DNA from: Pseudophaeomoniella oleicola
Taxonomy: Eukaryota > Ascomycota > Eurotiomycetes > Phaeomoniellales > Phaeomoniellaceae
Length of the DNA stretch: 64,000 bases
Direction of reading: 5' to 3'
Assembly: GCA_003868215.1 (NCBI GenBank)
Contig: QWDQ01000081.1
Location: forward strand, 26,226-90,225
Numbering within the stretch: position 1 is the first letter of the stretch; every line of letters starts with the position of its first letter. The position numbers were made by a program, and so were the translations under genes. Shown piece by piece: positions 46,173 to 57,989 of the stretch. Under the pieces are notes generated by a model. It ran no database searches. It was not told where the DNA came from and worked only from the letters and a program-made list of their open reading frames with translations.

Positions 46173-46580
46173 CTTCACTCTTTGTCAGATCATATCTGTA
46201 TGGCATCAATCCTCCTGCCGGGCAAGAGCAATAGGTTGATGGCTGGTAGAGTTGGCAGTGAGCTTTTGTTTGCTGGTTGCTGCGCGTCTACCATTTACCT
46301 TCTGCGCGCGTTTTAATCTCGACCAGAAGTTCTTAGAAGCTCCGACACATTTTAAGCTTTCCCGCAAATATTAGCAAAAATCATCATTTTGAATCCGCCT
46401 TGGCTGCTCCGCTCCGCCGTTCCTCGAGAACTTGACTCACAGTTCCATTTCATATCAATTGAAAGAACCTCATAACATAGGAGTGGACAGCAGGAGCTAA
46501 ATGGGAAAAGGTCCTCTGGGGGCTCCCAATCCAGTTCTTTTATTGACTGTCAGGATCTACCACGGTGTCGTCGCTACATC
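46173..46580. other. Divergent promoter NUP188/trpC
   Basis: 408 bp between the two start codons. It includes a TGACTCA motif (46433-46439). No uORF stands out. Confidence 0.65.
46433..46439. promoter_or_regulatory. TGACTCA site, likely CPC1/GCN4-type element of trpC
   Basis: A perfect TGACTCA heptamer lies 142 bp before the trpC ATG. CPC1/CpcA/Gcn4 binds this palindrome to activate amino acid biosynthesis genes under starvation, and trpC is a classical target. The same heptamer occurs elsewhere in the window (near 23197 and 29547), so position, not the motif alone, supports the call. Confidence 0.6.
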
Positions 46581-48875
46581 ATGGCGTTGACTGACCACTC
46601 GCCGCACCATCCTTCACCGGCCTCCAGGCTAGCGAGCGCTTCTAATTTGATCCTCATCGATAACTATGACTCTTTTACCTGGAACGTATACCAGTATCTA
46701 GTGCTCGAGGGTGCGACAGTAACGGTCTACCGCAATGACAAGATTACCTTGCAGGAGTTGATTGACAAGAAACCCACCCAGCTTGTAATAAGCCCTGGAC
46801 CTGGTCATCCTGATACCGACTCTGGAGTGTCAATTGATGCCATTCACCACTTCAGTGGCAGAATCCCAATCCTGGGTGTATGCATGGGTCAACAGTGTAT
46901 GATTTCTGCTTTCGGTGGTAAGGTAGACGTCACTGGGGAAATCTTACACGGCAAAACATCGCCTTTGCGGCATGATTCAAAAGGTGTTTATCATGGCCTC
47001 GCACAAGACCTTCCAGTGACTCGATACCATTCGTTGGCCGGCACTCATGCCACAATCCCAGCCTGCCTGGAGGTCTCCTCCTGGATCGCTGGAGGTCCAG
47101 ATGGCGGGAAGGGAATCATCATGGGTGTTCGGCACAAGGAGCATGTAACTGAGGGCGTCCAGTTCCATCCGGAAAGCATCCTCACGGAAGAAGGGCGGAC
47201 AATGATTAAGAATTTTCTTACTATGACTGGTGGTACCTGGGCCACGGCTCGTGAAAGGAAACCTGCGAGCTCAGCCCTAAAATCGACTACCGATTCGGAG
47301 CCAACATCTAACGGCACGGAACCCAAGAAGATTTCAATCCTTGAGAAGATTTACCAACACCGACGTCAGGCTGTGGCGATCCAGAAAGAAATCCCGTCAC
47401 AGCGACCAACAGATCTCCAAGCAGCATACGACCTCAATATCGCCCCATCTCAGATCTCATTTCCCGAACGTTTGAAGCAATCACCCTATCCTCTATCTTT
47501 GTTGGCTGAAATCAAAAGGGCGTCGCCGTCAAAAGGTACAATTGCTATATCTGCATGTGCCCCAGCTCAGGCCAGGAAGTATGCACTCGCTGGAGCAAGT
47601 GTCATATCTGTGCTTACCGAACCGGAATGGTTCAAAGGGAGTATCGATGATCTCAAGGCTGCTCGACAAAGCCTGGAAGGAATGCCAAACCGACCTGCTA
47701 TTTTGAGGAAGGAATTCGTGTTCGAAGAGTACCAAATCCTAGAAGCGCGGCTAGCTGGCGCAGACACGGTTCTACTGATCGTAAAAATGCTTGACGTGGA
47801 GACACTGACTCGCCTTTATAAATACTCGCAATCACTGGGGATGGAGCCATTAGTGGAAGTGAATACGCCAGAGGAAATGCAGATCGCAGTCGAACTTGGT
47901 TCCCAGGTAATAGGAGTAAATAACCGAGATCTCACAAGTTTCGAAGTCGACCTCGGCACTACGAGTCGTTTAATGGATCTCGTGCCAGAGGAGACTGTCG
48001 TCTGTGCTCTGAGCGGTATATCTGGACCCCAGGATGTGCAGGCATATAGGAAAGACGGGGTTCGGGCCATCTTGGTTGGAGAAGCGCTAATGCGGGCAAA
48101 TGACACGGCAGGTTTCATTGCTGAACTGTTGGGTGGGAATAAGGCTGCAGTCGAGAAGAGCTCAACTTCTCTTATGGTCAAGATCTGCGGAACCCGAACG
48201 CCAGAAGCTGCTAGGGCTGCGATCGAAGCGGGTGCGGACCTGATTGGTATGATCTTGGTCACGGGACGGTCACGCTACGTCGATGACGAGACAGCACTGG
48301 CAATCTCAAAAGTGGTCAAATCTACACGCAAAAAGCAAATCGTGAAATCAACCACATTTGAAAGCCAAGCGGCTTCGGAGGCATTCGACTTCTCTGCAGA
48401 CAGTCTTGCATCTTCGCCACGAGCTCGTCTCGTTGGTGTGTTTCTAAACCAGCCACTATCATACATTCTGGAGAAACAAAGGTTACTAGACCTAGATGTT
48501 GTGCAATTGCACGGCTCAGAGCCCCTGGAATGGGCAAATCTGATACCAGTACCGGTGTTTCACAAGTTTGCACCAGGTGACCAGGCAATTGGCCGAAGAG
48601 GTTGCCATGCTTTACCGCTGCTCGATTCTGGTGCCGGAGGCTCGGGGACTCAGTTGAGTCTCTCCGCTGTCAAACACAGCCTTGATCGTGACGAAGGCGT
48701 CAAGATCATCTTGGCAGGAGGTCTTGACCCTTCGAATATCTCGAACGTACTGCACGACCTAGGTCCGTACCGGAGCAGAGTCGTGGCTGTTGATGTTTCG
48801 AGTGGAGTTGAGACAGGTGGGAAGCAGGATATATCAAAAATCAAGCAATTCATTGAATTGGCAAAACATACATAG
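46581..48875 (+). CDS. trpC: Trifunctional tryptophan biosynthesis protein (TrpG-TrpC-TrpF)
   Basis: Single exon, 764 residues, the standard length for the Pezizomycotina fusion. Domain 1 (about 22-220) is a class I glutamine amidotransferase feeding ammonia to anthranilate synthase: [12 protein letters not shown], nucleophile Cys101 in GVCMGQQC, and FHPESI. Domain 2 (about 250-510) is indole-3-glycerol-phosphate synthase: [32 protein letters not shown] and VGEALM. Domain 3 (about 530-764) is phosphoribosylanthranilate isomerase: [34 protein letters not shown] and DVSSGVE. It thus covers three tryptophan-pathway activities in the cytosol. The TGACTCA upstream suggests cross-pathway control. 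Confidence 0.98.
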   Translation: MALTDHSPHHPSPASRLASASNLILIDNYDSFTWNVYQYLVLEGATVTVYRNDKITLQELIDKKPTQLVISPGPGHPDTDSGVSIDAIHHFSGRIPILGVCMGQQCMISAFGGKVDVTGEILHGKTSPLRHDSKGVYHGLAQDLPVTRYHSLAGTHATIPACLEVSSWIAGGPDGGKGIIMGVRHKEHVTEGVQFHPESILTEEGRTMIKNFLTMTGGTWATARERKPASSALKSTTDSEPTSNGTEPKKISILEKIYQHRRQAVAIQKEIPSQRPTDLQAAYDLNIAPSQISFPERLKQSPYPLSLLAEIKRASPSKGTIAISACAPAQARKYALAGASVISVLTEPEWFKGSIDDLKAARQSLEGMPNRPAILRKEFVFEEYQILEARLAGADTVLLIVKMLDVETLTRLYKYSQSLGMEPLVEVNTPEEMQIAVELGSQVIGVNNRDLTSFEVDLGTTSRLMDLVPEETVVCALSGISGPQDVQAYRKDGVRAILVGEALMRANDTAGFIAELLGGNKAAVEKSSTSLMVKICGTRTPEAARAAIEAGADLIGMILVTGRSRYVDDETALAISKVVKSTRKKQIVKSTTFESQAASEAFDFSADSLASSPRARLVGVFLNQPLSYILEKQRLLDLDVVQLHGSEPLEWANLIPVPVFHKFAPGDQAIGRRGCHALPLLDSGAGGSGTQLSLSAVKHSLDRDEGVKIILAGGLDPSNISNVLHDLGPYRSRVVAVDVSSGVETGGKQDISKIKQFIELAKHT

Positions 48876-49239
48876 ACGATCACACAATTATAGCCTGTCT
48901 TATTCATTCAGTCGTCTGATGATCAACCTCTCTTCATCTCGCAGCTTACTTTCCTGTTTCTTTGACTTCTTTCTCAGGTGAGCCTTGCAGCCATTCGGTT
49001 GCTTTCAACCTCACTTCAGATTTAGATGACAGAGATTGACAGACTCCCATGTCCTTTCTCTATACTACACATCTACCCCTTGGTATAAAGGACGAAGTGT
49101 CCTTTGGACATTCATAAATCCGTTATATTTATGACGTACATCCGATTGTTCTTATCCTTGTCTTTCTTTACCCTTTCTATCTACTTTGAACTTCATCAGC
49201 ATTTGATCAACTCAAGGCTACAATAGTCACCTCGCCACC
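48876..49239. other. Intergenic region
   Basis: 364 bp with the trpC 3' end and the promoter of the BRCT gene, which is pyrimidine-rich just before the start. The ATG at 49240 has a strong CACCATGG context. Confidence 0.6.
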
Positions 49240-50459
49240 ATGGGTAAGAAGTCCTTCAACAAAGTGGTTCTATGCCTCAGCGGAGAATTCAGTGAGAGAC
49301 ATGACAAGATCAAGCACTGGGTCTCACTTCAGGGCGGCAGAGTCGAGCACTCACTGACACCAGAAGTCACTCATGTCGTCGCTTCAGCCAAAGCGTGGAA
49401 AGGAGGATCTGATCTCATCCGCAATGCTCTCAAGAAGAAGGCGGTCAAAGTCGTCACATACGACTGGCTTGAGGATTCTCTCATGTCCAAGTCTGGGACT
49501 CCGAAGTCTGCCACTAAGTATCTGTGGTCCAGTCTTGATAAGGTTCGTAGACAAAAGACGCTTGATAAGGTGTTTGTGAGGACTGAGAAGATCCGAAAGA
49601 AGCGTGAGTTTCATTTGGTGCCATGTGCTTCGGATCTCCGCTCACCTCTTCCAGTTACCCAATTCGACAAAGACTGTGAACAACTCGCTCGGGAGCTGCG
49701 TACAGGTGAGGAAAGCCCAATTTTGCGCTACAGCAGAAACCTTGGTCTAATCACTGTGCAGAAGGATGGCATCTGTGGACCGACCCAACACAATTCACCT
49801 ATTCCATCACACTCGCCCGTCCAAACATTCTCAATAACAAGATTGAGCGTTACCAGATCAAGGTGCGCAACCACTCTTCTCCAGACTGCCCTCTGCCCGT
49901 ACCCGTATACTACCTCTCCCCAACCCAAATACGACCTATAATATTCCTCCCACCCCAACCTCCCTTCCCAACACCTCACCGTGTCCCTCCCGTCAAGCCG
50001 CTCGCTCAACAACTACAGATCGTTGAATCCGACTCGATGCCCCACACCTACGGTCTGCTTGTCCAGTATTTCTGTCACGGCAAGAAACCGGGCTCCGACC
50101 TGCTATGTCCGCTCGGGTCGACCTTCGAATTCGCCTTCAAGAACTTCCGGACCTTCTTCAAGCGGAAAACGGGGATCGATTGGGAGCGACGCTGCGAGAA
50201 TCTGAGAGGTCCTGAGATGGGTGCCGACGGTACGGATACCTTCGTGGTCGACGAACTGACTGGCGTAAGGGTTAGCGGGTGGTATAGGTATATGCCTCCG
50301 ACTGGCACTGAAGAAGGGAGAGGCTTGATGGTTGGTGGTGGTAGTGGTGGTAGGAAGCAGCCATTTGGAGAAATCACTGTGATACAGCCGGTAAAGGAGG
50401 TCTCAATGACGGCGGGAGACGTGGACGCCAAAGCCAGGACTCCAGATGGAGGCTGGTGA
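49240..50459 (+). CDS. BRCT plus WGR-like domain protein without PARP catalytic domain
   Basis: Three exons: 49240-49705, 49762-49862 and 50019-50459, with introns of 56 and 156 nt; 335 residues. Residues ~5-95 form a BRCT domain: VVLCLSGEFSERHDKIKHWVSLQGG, VTHVVAS, VVTYDWLEDSL. After a basic linker, residues ~155-260 read like a WGR domain: YSITLARPNILNNKIERYQI, TYGLLVQYFCHGK, FAFKNFRTFFKRKTGIDWERR, matching the beta-hairpin and the F-x3-F-x2-KTG-x2-W helix of PARP1-type WGR domains, although the literal Trp-Gly-Arg is absent. The C-terminus is Gly-rich. BRCT and WGR are DNA-damage modules, so a role at damaged DNA is inferred. No catalytic domain follows before the next gene. Confidence 0.82.
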
Positions 50460-50887
50460 CCAGTCCGAGTTGGCACGTCCTTTTGGTGCTTCGAATGCCC
50501 CCCCGTATAACAACCAGGAGAATCGGATTATCTTGGACAGCTATATTGACGCACCCCATTCAATGCCTAGCTCACACAGCTTCAACCTATGAGACCTCAG
50601 ATCAGGGCTCGTCAACCGACTCATATCTTTGACAGATCGCTGGGTTTCCGAAGTTTTTTTGCTACTGGGACTTGATGGTCATATCGATGGTGGTCCGAAC
50701 AAGATTGGATGCTTTGAGCAAGAAAGTTTGGCTGTTCGAATTCAAGCAATCTATGGGGTATCTCTCCTACCAGAACGAATTTTCAAATCCCTTTAATTAC
50801 AGACGACCTCAAACTCCTGAGAATGCAATCTTGAACCGAAATCGAGACCTCTGTGAAACGTCGTATCATCACACAACGTTCATGTTA
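50460..50887. other. Convergent intergenic region
   Basis: 428 bp of 3' flanks. I see no PARP catalytic-domain remnant in any frame and no other gene. Confidence 0.6.
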
Positions 50888-51820
50888 TCAGAGATAGTCC
50901 TTCTTCCTTGAAGTCCTCGTGTACTGGGTCAACGCCCACTCAACTTCTCCTCCACTGTCCTTTTCTAGTGTACCTCCTCTTATCTCAAAACATCTCATAG
51001 TCATTCGAGGCCCGACCTCCGCAAGTTCGACATTGTTGTAGCTCGTCTTCACAAACACGTGATGTCTTACTTCAACGCTGTCTTCTACATTCTTGAAGGT
51101 GACCACTCGATTGCCTAGCCTCGACTCGGCAGGTTCTCTAGGTGGAAACAAGTGTTTCAAGATCTGTACAATCCGTTTCCCCAGTGGCGTAGTAAATCCT
51201 TCGAAAATTAGGTGGGGATAGGACTCGCTAACTGTACCCCTGGAAGCATTGGGGATATCCGCACGAAGAACGACGTTATGTAGGGAGAAAGAGGCAGTCG
51301 GTCCATGCGGGAGGTGGCTTATGGTCATGGCAGTTGGGGTGCCACGATGCTCGTGTAGAAGGATGACATCCGACAGCGCCGATGCTTTTGCGCTTGAGAG
51401 AAGGTTTTCGAGGATGAGGTTTCCTCTATTCAGACGTATAGATGTAGGTAGCAGTAGTCGTATCTCTTTGCTGAAGGCGGAGAGGCGAGTCGAAGGATCG
51501 CGGGAAGTGGTAACAAGAGGTCGAGGGTCGGTCAAGCCAGAAAGAAGGGAATATTCATCATCAAGGTCTTCCGCCTCGGCATCAAGCGACTCGTCAAATT
51601 TAAAGTCTTTGCGCAAAAATTTGTCATTTGCTAATGAGGGATCAAGCGGCTTTCCGCTGGCCAAAGACGCCTTCAAGGCCGAACGCTTTTCGGCGATTGA
51701 GGCATCCCGCAGTTGAAGCGCCCTGCGGTAGAGATAATCACGGCGTTCCCGAGCTTGTCGTCGCTATCAGATAGAAGTTAGTATGGAGTACCTAGACAAT
51801 CTCTCTCGACTTACAATCAT
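50888..51820 (-). CDS. IMP4: U3 snoRNP protein IMP4 (Brix domain)
   Basis: Two exons: a 6-nt first coding exon (51820-51815, ATGATT) and 51763-50888, with a 51-nt intron (GTAAGT, CTGATAG). The product is 293 residues, the expected size. The joined N-terminus MIRRQARERRDYLYRRALQLRD is the conserved Imp4 start. The Brix domain (about 85-275) includes TSRDPSTRLSAFSKEIRLLLP, RGNLILENL, LIFEGFTTPLGKRIVQILKHLFP and RVVTFKN, ending with EVGPRMTMRCFEIRGGTLE. Imp4 joins U3 snoRNA to pre-rRNA with Imp3 and Mpp10 in the small-subunit processome in the nucleolus. It is divergent from UPF1. The start codon is nearly alone in its exon and is easily lost by automatic annotation. Confidence 0.96.
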
Positions 51821-52249
51821 AATGCCGGTGCTTCTCCAGAGTAGATAGTGTCAGTCACTGGCAGAGGAGATCATCCCAAAAATTTATTGAACCCTGTTCT
51901 TCTCGTCCAGGAAATAATTGATGCGGGATGATTTTCGCTGCATGCGGACCCACTCGCTTGCGGGACCAGAGGCGGGAGTCAAGTTGGTGAAGTGAAACTC
52001 CTTCACAATCTCATTGCAATGAGCCGCATGTTCCTCCGCTGTTTTCAAGGTGTTACACGGCAGGAGTGAGGGGAGGAGGACTTTTGTGTTAACCGTGCAG
52101 CTCGACGTTGCACAACGTGTACCATTGAAAGACACTCCTCCACCGTCTACTGAACTACAAGGCTGCGATATTGCCACTTCCTCCCGGCAGGGACTTCATC
52201 AACCTTCGGCCCGTCCTTCCGATAATCCAGCGACAGCTTCATACATATC
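51821..52249. other. Divergent promoter IMP4/UPF1 with an uncertain small reading frame
   Basis: 429 bp. A minus-strand frame from about 52060 down to 51884 encodes a hydrophilic, protein-like stretch (TAEEHAAHCNEIVKEF, SEWVRMQRKSSRINYF) ending in a stop. It lacks a nearby ATG; an acceptor-like AAAACAG at about 52040 could join it to an upstream exon overlapping the UPF1 start. I do not recognise it and cannot decide whether it is a real small gene. Confidence 0.35.
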
Positions 52250-55200
52250 ATGGAGGCCTTCAATTCTATAGGCAATCACCTTGTATCTTCGTCCAATGCT
52301 GTTATCAACGCCAGCGATGACTATTCCACCATGGATCCCGATGAGAGCGTGCTGAACCTCGCAAATGGTGTGCGCCGCCGCAAACATGATGATGAGGAGT
52401 CAGATGGGTTTGATGACGATGACTTGGAGAGTATGGCTGGTGCGGCAATAGATGGGAAAAAAGCGTCAACCACGGTTGAGGAAGAAGTTGAACTACCGCC
52501 TCATGCATGCGCGTATGTACCCGAGCGTTGCTGTCGCAAATTTCGGGCACAAAACGACTGACACTATATCACAGTTACTGCGGTATTCATAATCCTAGCA
52601 GCGTTGTCAAATGCCTCACATGTAGCAAATGGTTCTGCAGCGCCCGCGGCAACACGTCTTCGTCTCATATTGTCAATCATCTGGTCCGCGCACGTCATAA
52701 AGAAGTTCAATTACACCCTAGCAGCTCACTCGGCGACACTGTACTTGAATGCTATAACTGCGGTACGAAGAACGTTTTCCTCCTTGGTTTCATCCCTGCA
52801 AAGTCCGACACCGTCGTGGTCCTTTTATGTCGGCAACCATGTGCCTCGATGCCTTCTTCCAAGGACATGAACTGGGATATATCGAGGTGGCAGCCACTTA
52901 TAGAGGATCGATCATTCTTGCCCTGGCTAGTGGCAGCGCCCAGTGATCAGGAACAGCTCCGCGCTCGTCACCTGAGCCCACAAATGATTGCCAAACTCGA
53001 GGAAATGTGGAAAGATAATGCGTCGGCTACCATCAAGGACCTGGAAAAGGCTGCCACCATCGACGATGAACCAGCTCCCGTTCTACTTCGCTATGATGAT
53101 GCTTATCAGTATCAAAATGTCTTTGGACCATTGGTCAAGATTGAAGCAGACTATGACCGTAAACTCAAAGAATCACAATATCAGGATAACTTAATCGTCC
53201 GATGGGATCTTGGTCTCAACAACAAGCACCTAGCTAGTTTCGTACTGCCGAAGCTTGAACTTGGCGATGTGAAACTGGCAGTCGGAGATGAAATGAGATT
53301 AAAATACACTGGTGAGCTGCGTCCACATTGGGAAGGCGTTGGATATGTCATCAAGATTCCGAACAATCAGTCTGACGAAGTCACCATTGAGCTACGGACC
53401 AAGGGCGACCACAAGTCAGTGCCTACTGAGTGCACGCACAACTTCACAGCAGACTATGTATGGAAAGCAACCTCCTTCGATCGTATGCAACTCGCCATGA
53501 AGACATTTGCTGTGGATGAGCTCAGTGTTTCGGGCTATATCTTCCACCGTCTCCTTGGTCACGAGGTTGCAGCCGCGCCGATGAAGACGCAGATGCCTAA
53601 AAAGTTCAGCGTCCCGGGGCTCCCAGAGCTTAACGGAAGTCAGATCAATGCTGTGAAGGCTGTACTTCAAAAGCCGCTTAGCTTGATTCAGGGTCCACCT
53701 GGTACAGGAAAAACAGTGACTTCTGCTACCATCATCTATCACTTAGCGAAAATCAACGGCGGTCAAGTCCTTGTTTGCGCGCCTTCGAACGTCGCTGTTG
53801 ACCAGCTGTGCGAGCGGATTCACCGAACCGGTTTGAAGACAGTTCGCGTCACCGCTAAGTCCAGAGAAGATGTGGACTCGCAGGTCGGATTTTTATCTCT
53901 ACATGAACAAGTGAGGATGAACGATAGCAACATCGAGCTCGTCAAACTTAACCAACTCAAAACAGAGCTGGGCGAGTTGTCCAGTCAGGATGAGAAGAAG
54001 TTCAAGCAATTGACCCGAGCCGCAGAACGAGAAATCCTAACAAACGCCGATGTAATCTGTTGCACCTGCGTTGGTGCCGGTGATCCTCGGCTTGCGAAGT
54101 TCAAATTCAGGACCGTGCTCATCGATGAGTCAACTCAATCTACAGAACCTGAATGCATGATTCCTCTTGTTCTCGGCTGCAAGCAAGTCGTGCTTGTGGG
54201 TGATCATCAGCAACTTGGACCGGTCGTCATGAACAAAAAGGCTGCAAAGGCGGGCCTCAACCAGTCACTCTTTGAGCGACTTGTTATCCTTGGTCATGCT
54301 CCAATCCGTCTCAACGTCCAATATCGCATGCATCCATGCTTGTCAGAGTTCCCATCAAACATGTTCTATGAAGGCTCACTTCAGAACGGTGTTACCATGC
54401 AGCAGCGCCTGCGTAGAGATGTGGACTTCCCCTGGCCTGTCTCGGATGACCCAATGATGTTTTGGTCCAATCTTGGAAATGAAGAAATCTCTGCGTCAGG
54501 TACTTCTTATCTCAATCGTACAGAGGCTGCCAACGTCGAAAAGATCGTAACCAGATTTTTCAAAGCCGGCGTTCAGCCCCAAGATATTGGTATCATCACT
54601 CCTTACGAGGGCCAGCGTAGCTACATCGTTAGTTCCATGCAGACCACAGGCACATTCAAGAAAGAGCTGTACAAGGAAATCGAAGTTGCGTCTGTGGATG
54701 CATTCCAGGGCCGTGAGAAAGATTTCATCGTCCTCTCCTGTGTTCGGTCAAACGACCATCAGGGAATCGGTTTCTTGAGCGATCCTCGTCGATTGAACGT
54801 GGCCATGACCAGAGCCAAATATGGTCTGGTGATTCTTGGGAATCCAAAGGTCCTCTCCAAGCATCCACTCTGGCATTATCTTCTTTTGCACTTTAGAGAA
54901 CGCAATTGTCTCGTAGAAGGACCGCTTTCAAACCTGCAAGTGTCTCTTCACCAGTTCAGTCGACCAAAGCAATCATATCGTGGCCCACAGAGGTACCAAA
55001 TGGCCTATAACCATGCCTCTAATATGGCAAGTGGTATGATCAATGGACGCAACGGTCAGCGCAACGATTACCATGACACTGGATCAGTGGTTGGTTATAT
55101 ACCCGATGATGTCTCATCTATTCATTCGTCTGCGCTCGGTGGCGTTGGTGTCCCGTCAGGGTATCCTCCAATGTTCCAAGGCTTCACCGCTGACACCTGG

Positions 55201-55554
55201 CCAAACTTGCCAAATGGCCGTCGGGCTAATGGCAAACCTAAGGCTGCACCTGAGAGCGTTGCGGGCGAGTCTGTTGTAACCGAGTCCGATGTGACAAACA
55301 GTGTCGTCGGCCAAGGCGGAGTCAGTCTCACAGGTCTTACAATCAACGATGTCAATAAGCAACCAAGTTTCAGTCAGTCAGATCGTCTCAAACGATACGT
55401 TGAATCAGGTGGTCGCGGTGGTGCCAATGATTCCGCCAGCATCTTTGGTGGAAGCTCTGCCAGTGTACGAGGTCCACGCGCCCACGGCGATGATGATGAT
55501 GCCCGCAGCATCTCTACAGCCTTTGCAAGTCAAGTTGGAGGTGGCTATGATTGA
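52250..55554 (+). CDS. UPF1: ATP-dependent RNA helicase UPF1 (NAM7), nonsense-mediated decay
   Basis: Two exons, 52250-52512 and 52575-55554 (62-nt intron), giving 1080 residues. Upf1 is the core nonsense-mediated-decay helicase in the cytoplasm. The CH domain (about 84-240) starts at the intron with [17 protein letters not shown] and has the Cys/His ligands CSKWFC and CYNCG that bind Upf2. The superfamily-1 helicase core has Walker A GPPGTGKT (about 460), [16 protein letters not shown] in the Walker B position, [27 protein letters not shown] and LNVAMTRA. The C-terminus (about 830-1080) is long and Ser/Gly-rich, with Gln/Asn stretches. The N-terminus is acidic. It is highly conserved and intact. 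Confidence 0.97.
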
Positions 55555-56576
55555 TTGATCGAAGGGTGAACAGTGCGGATGGATAATCTATTTCTACTGC
55601 AAAGATACAGCCGGTCTGATAGCCAGAGCTCCCGATGCATGAGCCGCTCATCATGAGGCTGACACTTCAGAGCTTGTCAAGCTCTGCAAACCGTCATTCT
55701 TTCGCCACATTATCTCACTGCAGGACATAAGTCAGTGGATGCAATGTGTCCGATTGACAAACGGCGGGACCAGCTCAAGCGTGCCCTTGCGAAGAGCCTG
55801 TGCGAACAACTTTCTCTGTTGAGGCACATTATCCTACCTCGGTACTAAGGTCTCTCGTCAGAGTCGCCGCGCCGGATCACAGTGGGCAAACTCATGATGC
55901 AACAATGCCAGATTTCCCGCTACCCGGCCCATAAGCCGAAAATGCCCAATACTGGAGTGAGACCTACAACAAGTAGTTCGGCTAAACGATGAAGGAGGTT
56001 GTGAGTAGATCGTGTTTTGTCTTTTTTTGATCATTCCTGTTCACGATCTCTCCTCGGCACTGGCCGAAGTACGCTCATTCTAGATCACTTTTTACTTTTG
56101 ATGTCATGTAGTCAAAAACACATTCATTAGCTAGCCTTTTGTTGCCAATAAAAATCACACGGCGAGCTTGCTGTTTGATAGATCCAAGTGTCGCTAGTAG
56201 GGAGACATCATAAACTTCAATTGCTGTCTTGGACATCCGAAGTTCCCATTGTAGTGTGGACAATTCCGGAGATATATTTTGCAGATGCTTCGACCAACCT
56301 AATAATGGCTCATAACAATTTCATCCTCCACAAGTATCAGCTATTGCTTACTGCAGCGTTCCAATCAGCCGATGAAATGGTGACTCTTGATTAGCCATCT
56401 CTGAGCCAAGGATCTCGCACATATTCCTGCCGCCGCCCAGCCTGTTGGTCACCCCACCAGCTGAGATATTAACCAGCACGTCTAAGACCAGCTAAGAGTC
56501 TTCTCAGATGATATTTCAATCGGAGGCCACCAATTTCAAGATACTGCCAGAGCTGGACGTGATATCAGTTCACACA
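55555..56576. other. Intergenic region, no gene seen
   Basis: About 1 kb after UPF1. Short open frames at 56075-56263 (minus) and 56188-56394 (plus) overlap each other and lack recognisable features. The frame of the next gene is open from an upstream ATG at 56508. Confidence 0.55.
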
Positions 56577-57989
56577 ATGCCTCTAACCGTTTTTACTGAC
56601 TCTGATATACGCGCGTTGCTCCTTACGCTGACGAAGGACGACATCTTGGAGCTTCACCACAATCTCGCAGAAGCGTTGCACGAATACTCCACTGGCAACC
56701 AAGATGCAGGATGTTGCTCATCATACCAGCCAATGCGGACGGCAATCAAAAAGAAAAGTGGAGTTACTACATTATTCATGCCTGCTTCATCTGGGTCATT
56801 AACAGGCGTCAAAATTGTGTCTTTAGAAGGAGGAGAAATCTCAGGTCAGGAATCCCCATATGAAGAGTCGAAAGTATCGACACCAAAATCGAGGACTGGA
56901 AGCATATCCTCCAAGAGAGACTCGATTTCCACAGCCTTCAGCGGTCTGAGTTTCCCTCCAACCCCTGATTCGGCACCAGTTTCGAATTCATCGATCAGCG
57001 GGTCTTCCTTCAAAGCCCCATCTACAATCGATAGTTCGATCAGCACGACCGTTAAGGGAATGGTGACCATTCTTGACTCTATAGGAAACCCGAAGGCCGT
57101 GCTCAATGCCGAAGAGCTGACTGCATTTCGGACAGCGCTTGCGGCAACCCTTCTGATGCAGAAAAGGCACCACGTTCACACTGTTACGGTCTTTGGGGCA
57201 GGGAAGCAAGCTTACTGGCACATACGGTTAGCACTCCTGCTGCGAGGCGACGAGATACATCATGTACACATCATCAATCGGACCTTCGACCGAGCAACGC
57301 AATTGCTCAAAGAATTTCTGACCCTTCAGAGCAGCACCCTCAATTCGAAAGCGAAGTTCACAGTCCTCAGCGCAGACTTCAAAGAATATGGCCGAGTGCT
57401 TAAAGATAACGTTCGAAAGGCTGACGTGATATTCTGCTGCACTCCATCGATCGACCCGCTGTTCCCTGCGGAATACTTAACATCCCATGAAGGGCGCCGG
57501 AAAGGTCGATATATCTCAGCTATCGGTTCGTACAAATCACACATGATAGGTATGTATATTGAAGAACAAGCACACAGGCTATCGATATTGAATTTTTGAG
57601 CTGACCGCTAGCCGACAGAAATCCATCCCGATATCCTTAAACAAGCCGTCCAGCCTGAGCATGTTCACCATCACAAGCATGCAGCTCAAGCAGGAGTCAT
57701 CGTCGTCGATAGTCTTGAAGCATGTCTGAAAGAAGCTGGAGAAGTAATTCAGGCAAAATTGACACCTCGTGACTTAGTGGAAGTGGGTGAGCTTATGATG
57801 GTCAGGAGAGCAGCGCAGAAAGAAATTGAGCTGGGAGGACCCGGAGAGAAAGGCCTTGTTAATTGGCTAACCCAGGGCAATGTGATCTACAAAAGCGTTG
57901 GCCTAGGCCTCATGGACCTGGTCGTAGGTGGAAATGTCGTTGATCTCGCGACATCGAGAGATATCGGAACAAGGATACCAGATTTCTAG
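56577..57989 (+). CDS. Ornithine cyclodeaminase/mu-crystallin family protein
   Basis: Two exons, 56577-57549 and 57619-57989 (69-nt intron, GTATGT donor, CTGAC branch); 447 residues. I chose the ATG at 56577 (MPLTVFTDSDIRALL) because the family begins there; an in-frame ATG at 56508 would add 23 residues. The Rossmann NAD-binding loop is TVFGAGKQAYWH, followed by HHVHIINRTF and ADVIFCCTPSIDPLF; KGMVTILDSIGNPKAVLNAEELTAFRTALAATLL is the conserved core. A Ser/Thr-rich insertion (about 95-175) is unusual compared with bacterial enzymes. Family members convert ornithine to proline or reduce imines/ketimines; the reaction here cannot be told. The neighbouring acyltransferase acts on hydroxyornithine. 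Confidence 0.88.
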
